Positions 62,245 to 64,000 of a stretch of 64,000 nucleotides of DNA are shown in pieces. The position numbers and the translations under genes are program-made. Each line of letters begins with the position of its first letter. Position 1 is the first letter of the stretch. Source of the DNA: Streptomyces tardus (lineage in GTDB: Bacteria; Actinomycetota; Actinomycetes; Streptomycetales; Streptomycetaceae); assembly GCF_018101125.2 (NCBI RefSeq), contig NZ_JAELVF020000001.1, forward strand, positions 3,522,386-3,586,385. Reading direction: 5' to 3'. The notes under the pieces were generated by a model. The model did not search any database, was not told the DNA's origin, and saw nothing but the letters and a program-made list of their open reading frames with translations.

Positions 62245-62957
62245 CTGCCGCACGGATCTGTGCCACCGACACCAAGGACGGAGTGGCCGTGATCGACCTG
62301 CGGACCACTCGCGGAAAGTGGAGATTCCTCGACCCAGTGGGGGCCGACCTATGGCGGAAAGTCGTTTCCGGAACACCACGAGAACACGCGGTGGAGGAGC
62401 TGGTTGCCTATTGGGCACAGCGCGGTGCCGATCCGGAGCAAGTGCGCGCCGACATGAACGCTCTGGGCTACCGGCTGGACGCCGAGGGCCTGTTCACCGC
62501 CGCACTCCACCCGCCAGCGAGGAAGACCACCCAGGTCCGGTACGTCGATTCCGAGCCCCGCCCGAGCGCGAGGGTGCGCGCGGCCGGGCACGTCGGGCTG
62601 GCGACGGCGCTAGTGCTGTTGCGCTGTCTGCCGGTCCGGCTGGTCGTACACGCCGCCCGGCTCGCGGCTCGCCTGCCGGGCCGGACCGCCTCGCCCGAGG
62701 AGGCCGACGCGGTGTGCGTAGCAGTACGAGGGGCGGTTGGGTGGTGGCCCGGCAGGGCGGCGTGCCTGGAAGAGTCGCTTGCCGCCTACCTGGCCGCTGC
62801 CCTTACTGGCCGCCGAGTGACGTGGGTGTTGGGTGCCCGGTTCGTACCGCAGGGCGCGCACGCCTGGATCGCCACCGCCGACGCCGTGCACGGGCAGGAA
62901 CCCGCCGACCGGGTGTGGCCGTACCGGGCTGCCCTCTCGGTGGAATCGTCGAACTAG
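62241..62957 (+). CDS. Fused lasso B1-B2 protein (leader-binding plus protease)
   Basis: A 238-residue protein from GTG 62241, overlapping the cyclase stop. Residues 1-95 are a PqqD-like recognition element (ICATDTKDGVAVIDLRTTRGKWRFLDPVGADLWRKV; HAVEELVAYWAQRG). Residues 105-230 are a transglutaminase-like protease with Cys in GRAACLEESLAAYLAA, His in GAHAWIATAD and a following Asp/Glu. The two are usually separate proteins in actinobacteria but joined here. It removes the leader. Confidence 0.9.
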   Translation: MTAARICATDTKDGVAVIDLRTTRGKWRFLDPVGADLWRKVVSGTPREHAVEELVAYWAQRGADPEQVRADMNALGYRLDAEGLFTAALHPPARKTTQVRYVDSEPRPSARVRAAGHVGLATALVLLRCLPVRLVVHAARLAARLPGRTASPEEADAVCVAVRGAVGWWPGRAACLEESLAAYLAAALTGRRVTWVLGARFVPQGAHAWIATADAVHGQEPADRVWPYRAALSVESSN

Positions 62958-63013
62958 AATTCGCCACCCCTCGCCACCACAACCACTCGTATGGGTGACG
63001 CGTTGCGCCCGGT

Positions 63014-64000
63014 ATGAAGACGCACGACGATCAGCCCATGCACCGCGCGCTATGGCCGTGGCGGCGGCGCCCCCGCCCCGCCGCCACGGATGATGCTCTC
63101 CCGCAGTACGCGGTGAGCGCCGAACGCCATGACAACGCCCTAAGCGACTCCTTCTTCACCATGGCCCGGCGTCTGCCCGCCCTGTCGGCCACGGCCCTGC
63201 GTCTGGCCTGGCAGGCCGACCGGCCCGCACTGATACTCACCGCACTGCTCCAAGTTGGCACCGGCATCGTCACTGCGATCGGCTTGTACGCCACGAAGAG
63301 CGCGTTGAGCCCGCTGTTCGCCTCCGGGCCAGCCGCCGAGCGGCTGCACGATGCACTCCCTGCGATCATCGTCATCATGGTGGCCTCCGCCGTCCGCTCC
63401 CTGATCGGCGCCGCCACTCTGGCCACCACCGCCCGGATCGGGCCACGCGTCGACGCTATCGCTGAACTCCGCTATCTGCACGCTGCGACGAGCGTCCCGC
63501 TCGCCTCGTACGACGACCCGGCCTGGTGCGACCGCAGCGAGGCCGCGAACCGGGCGTCGAAAGACGCCCACCTGATGGTCGAGGCGCTCACCGTCGTCAG
63601 CACCGCCCTGATCGGTCTGCTTGCTTCGGCTGGTATCCTCGCCGCTCTCCACCCCCTTCTTGTTCCCCTGCTTCTCCTAGCCGTGGTGCCTCGCGCGGCG
63701 GCGGCCGTACAGGCTGCCCGCTCGGCACACCGCGCGGAGCGCCACACTCTGGCCGACCGTCGCCTGCGTCACACCCTCATCTACAACACCTCAGGGCGGC
63801 CGACCGCTCTGGACGTGCGCGCCGCGACCATGCGGCCCTGGTTGCTGAGCCGATTCACCGAGGTCACCGAGCGGCTGACTAAGCACGCAGCTCGGGTGGG
63901 TCGGGAGACCGGCCGCTACCAGCTCCTGGGCGACGCGATGGCAGGCGCCGCCGCGATGCTGGTATACGCGGCGCTTGCCGCGCTGGTGGTCGCCGGCCGG
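63014..64000 (+). CDS. ABC transporter, membrane part (incomplete at window end)
   Basis: 329 codons from ATG 63014 run off the right edge. After a basic front (MHRALWPWRRRPRP) come hydrophobic helices (LILTALLQVGTGIVTAIGLY, IIVIMVASAVRSLIGAATLA, ALIGLLASAGILAALHPLLVPLLLLAVV, MAGAAAMLVYAALAALVV) with coupling-helix-type segments. Typical type-1 exporter half; the ATPase domain should follow outside. Likely lasso peptide exporter (D protein), in line with the cluster. Confidence 0.85.
   Translation, partial: MKTHDDQPMHRALWPWRRRPRPAATDDALPQYAVSAERHDNALSDSFFTMARRLPALSATALRLAWQADRPALILTALLQVGTGIVTAIGLYATKSALSPLFASGPAAERLHDALPAIIVIMVASAVRSLIGAATLATTARIGPRVDAIAELRYLHAATSVPLASYDDPAWCDRSEAANRASKDAHLMVEALTVVSTALIGLLASAGILAALHPLLVPLLLLAVVPRAAAAVQAARSAHRAERHTLADRRLRHTLIYNTSGRPTALDVRAATMRPWLLSRFTEVTERLTKHAARVGRETGRYQLLGDAMAGAAAMLVYAALAALVVAGR

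Noticed and set aside
1..64000. tRNA genes, integrase, or attachment sites marking element ends
   Set aside because: None could be recognised by reading; their absence is not proof.

Overview
The window is about 64 kb of high-GC DNA with Streptomyces-type genes: SCO6880-family, DUF317, DUF5999, DUF6087 and WhiB proteins, a conservon and a lasso peptide locus. GTG, TTG and possibly CTG starts and 4-bp ATGA/GTGA overlaps are common. It looks like a large conjugative or integrative element, or an element-rich chromosomal or plasmid region. No integrase, tRNA attachment site or replication origin could be fixed.

Layout. 1-5.7 kb: a leftward operon for a type IV secretion-like conjugation channel (NlpC/P60 hydrolase, DUF6112 pilin-like protein, lipoprotein-like protein, VirB6/TrbL-like protein, SCO6880 family). 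5.7-16.1 kb: accessory genes, including a beta-class DNA methyltransferase, a DUF4913/RelE-like pair, a secreted SH3 protein, HxlR-type regulators, a P-loop kinase, a DUF317 protein, and an FxLD-type methyltransferase broken by one in-frame TGA. 16.3-33.0 kb: a complete type I-E CRISPR-Cas locus. Array 1 (19 repeats) points leftward. An IS110-family gene lies between it and cas3-cse1-cse2-cas7-cas5-cas6e-cas1-cas2. A second, rightward array of at least 49 repeats has been split in two by an IS5-family element that landed inside a spacer.

33-40.4 kb: the mobilisation module (MobP-type relaxase, MobC, a membrane protein, WhiB, a zinc-finger protein and a helix-turn-helix replication-type protein). 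The CRISPR-Cas locus therefore lies between the two halves of the transfer machinery and is probably cargo. 41-50 kb: an XRE/MmyB regulator divergent from a two-transmembrane protein of unknown function, an IS21 istA remnant, small secreted and unknown genes, and a leftward operon whose last gene is a paralogue of the two-transmembrane protein.

50-55.3 kb: a complete six-gene conservon (CvnA-D plus CYP157-like and CYP154-like P450s), translationally coupled throughout. 55.5-60 kb: an anti-sigma-type ATPase, two XRE-TPR regulators and a HAD hydrolase. 60-64 kb: a lasso peptide cluster (41-residue precursor, intra-operon hairpin, cyclase, fused B1-B2 protein, and an ABC transporter cut by the window end).

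All calls come from reading the sequence. Family names rest on remembered motifs and no database search was run.
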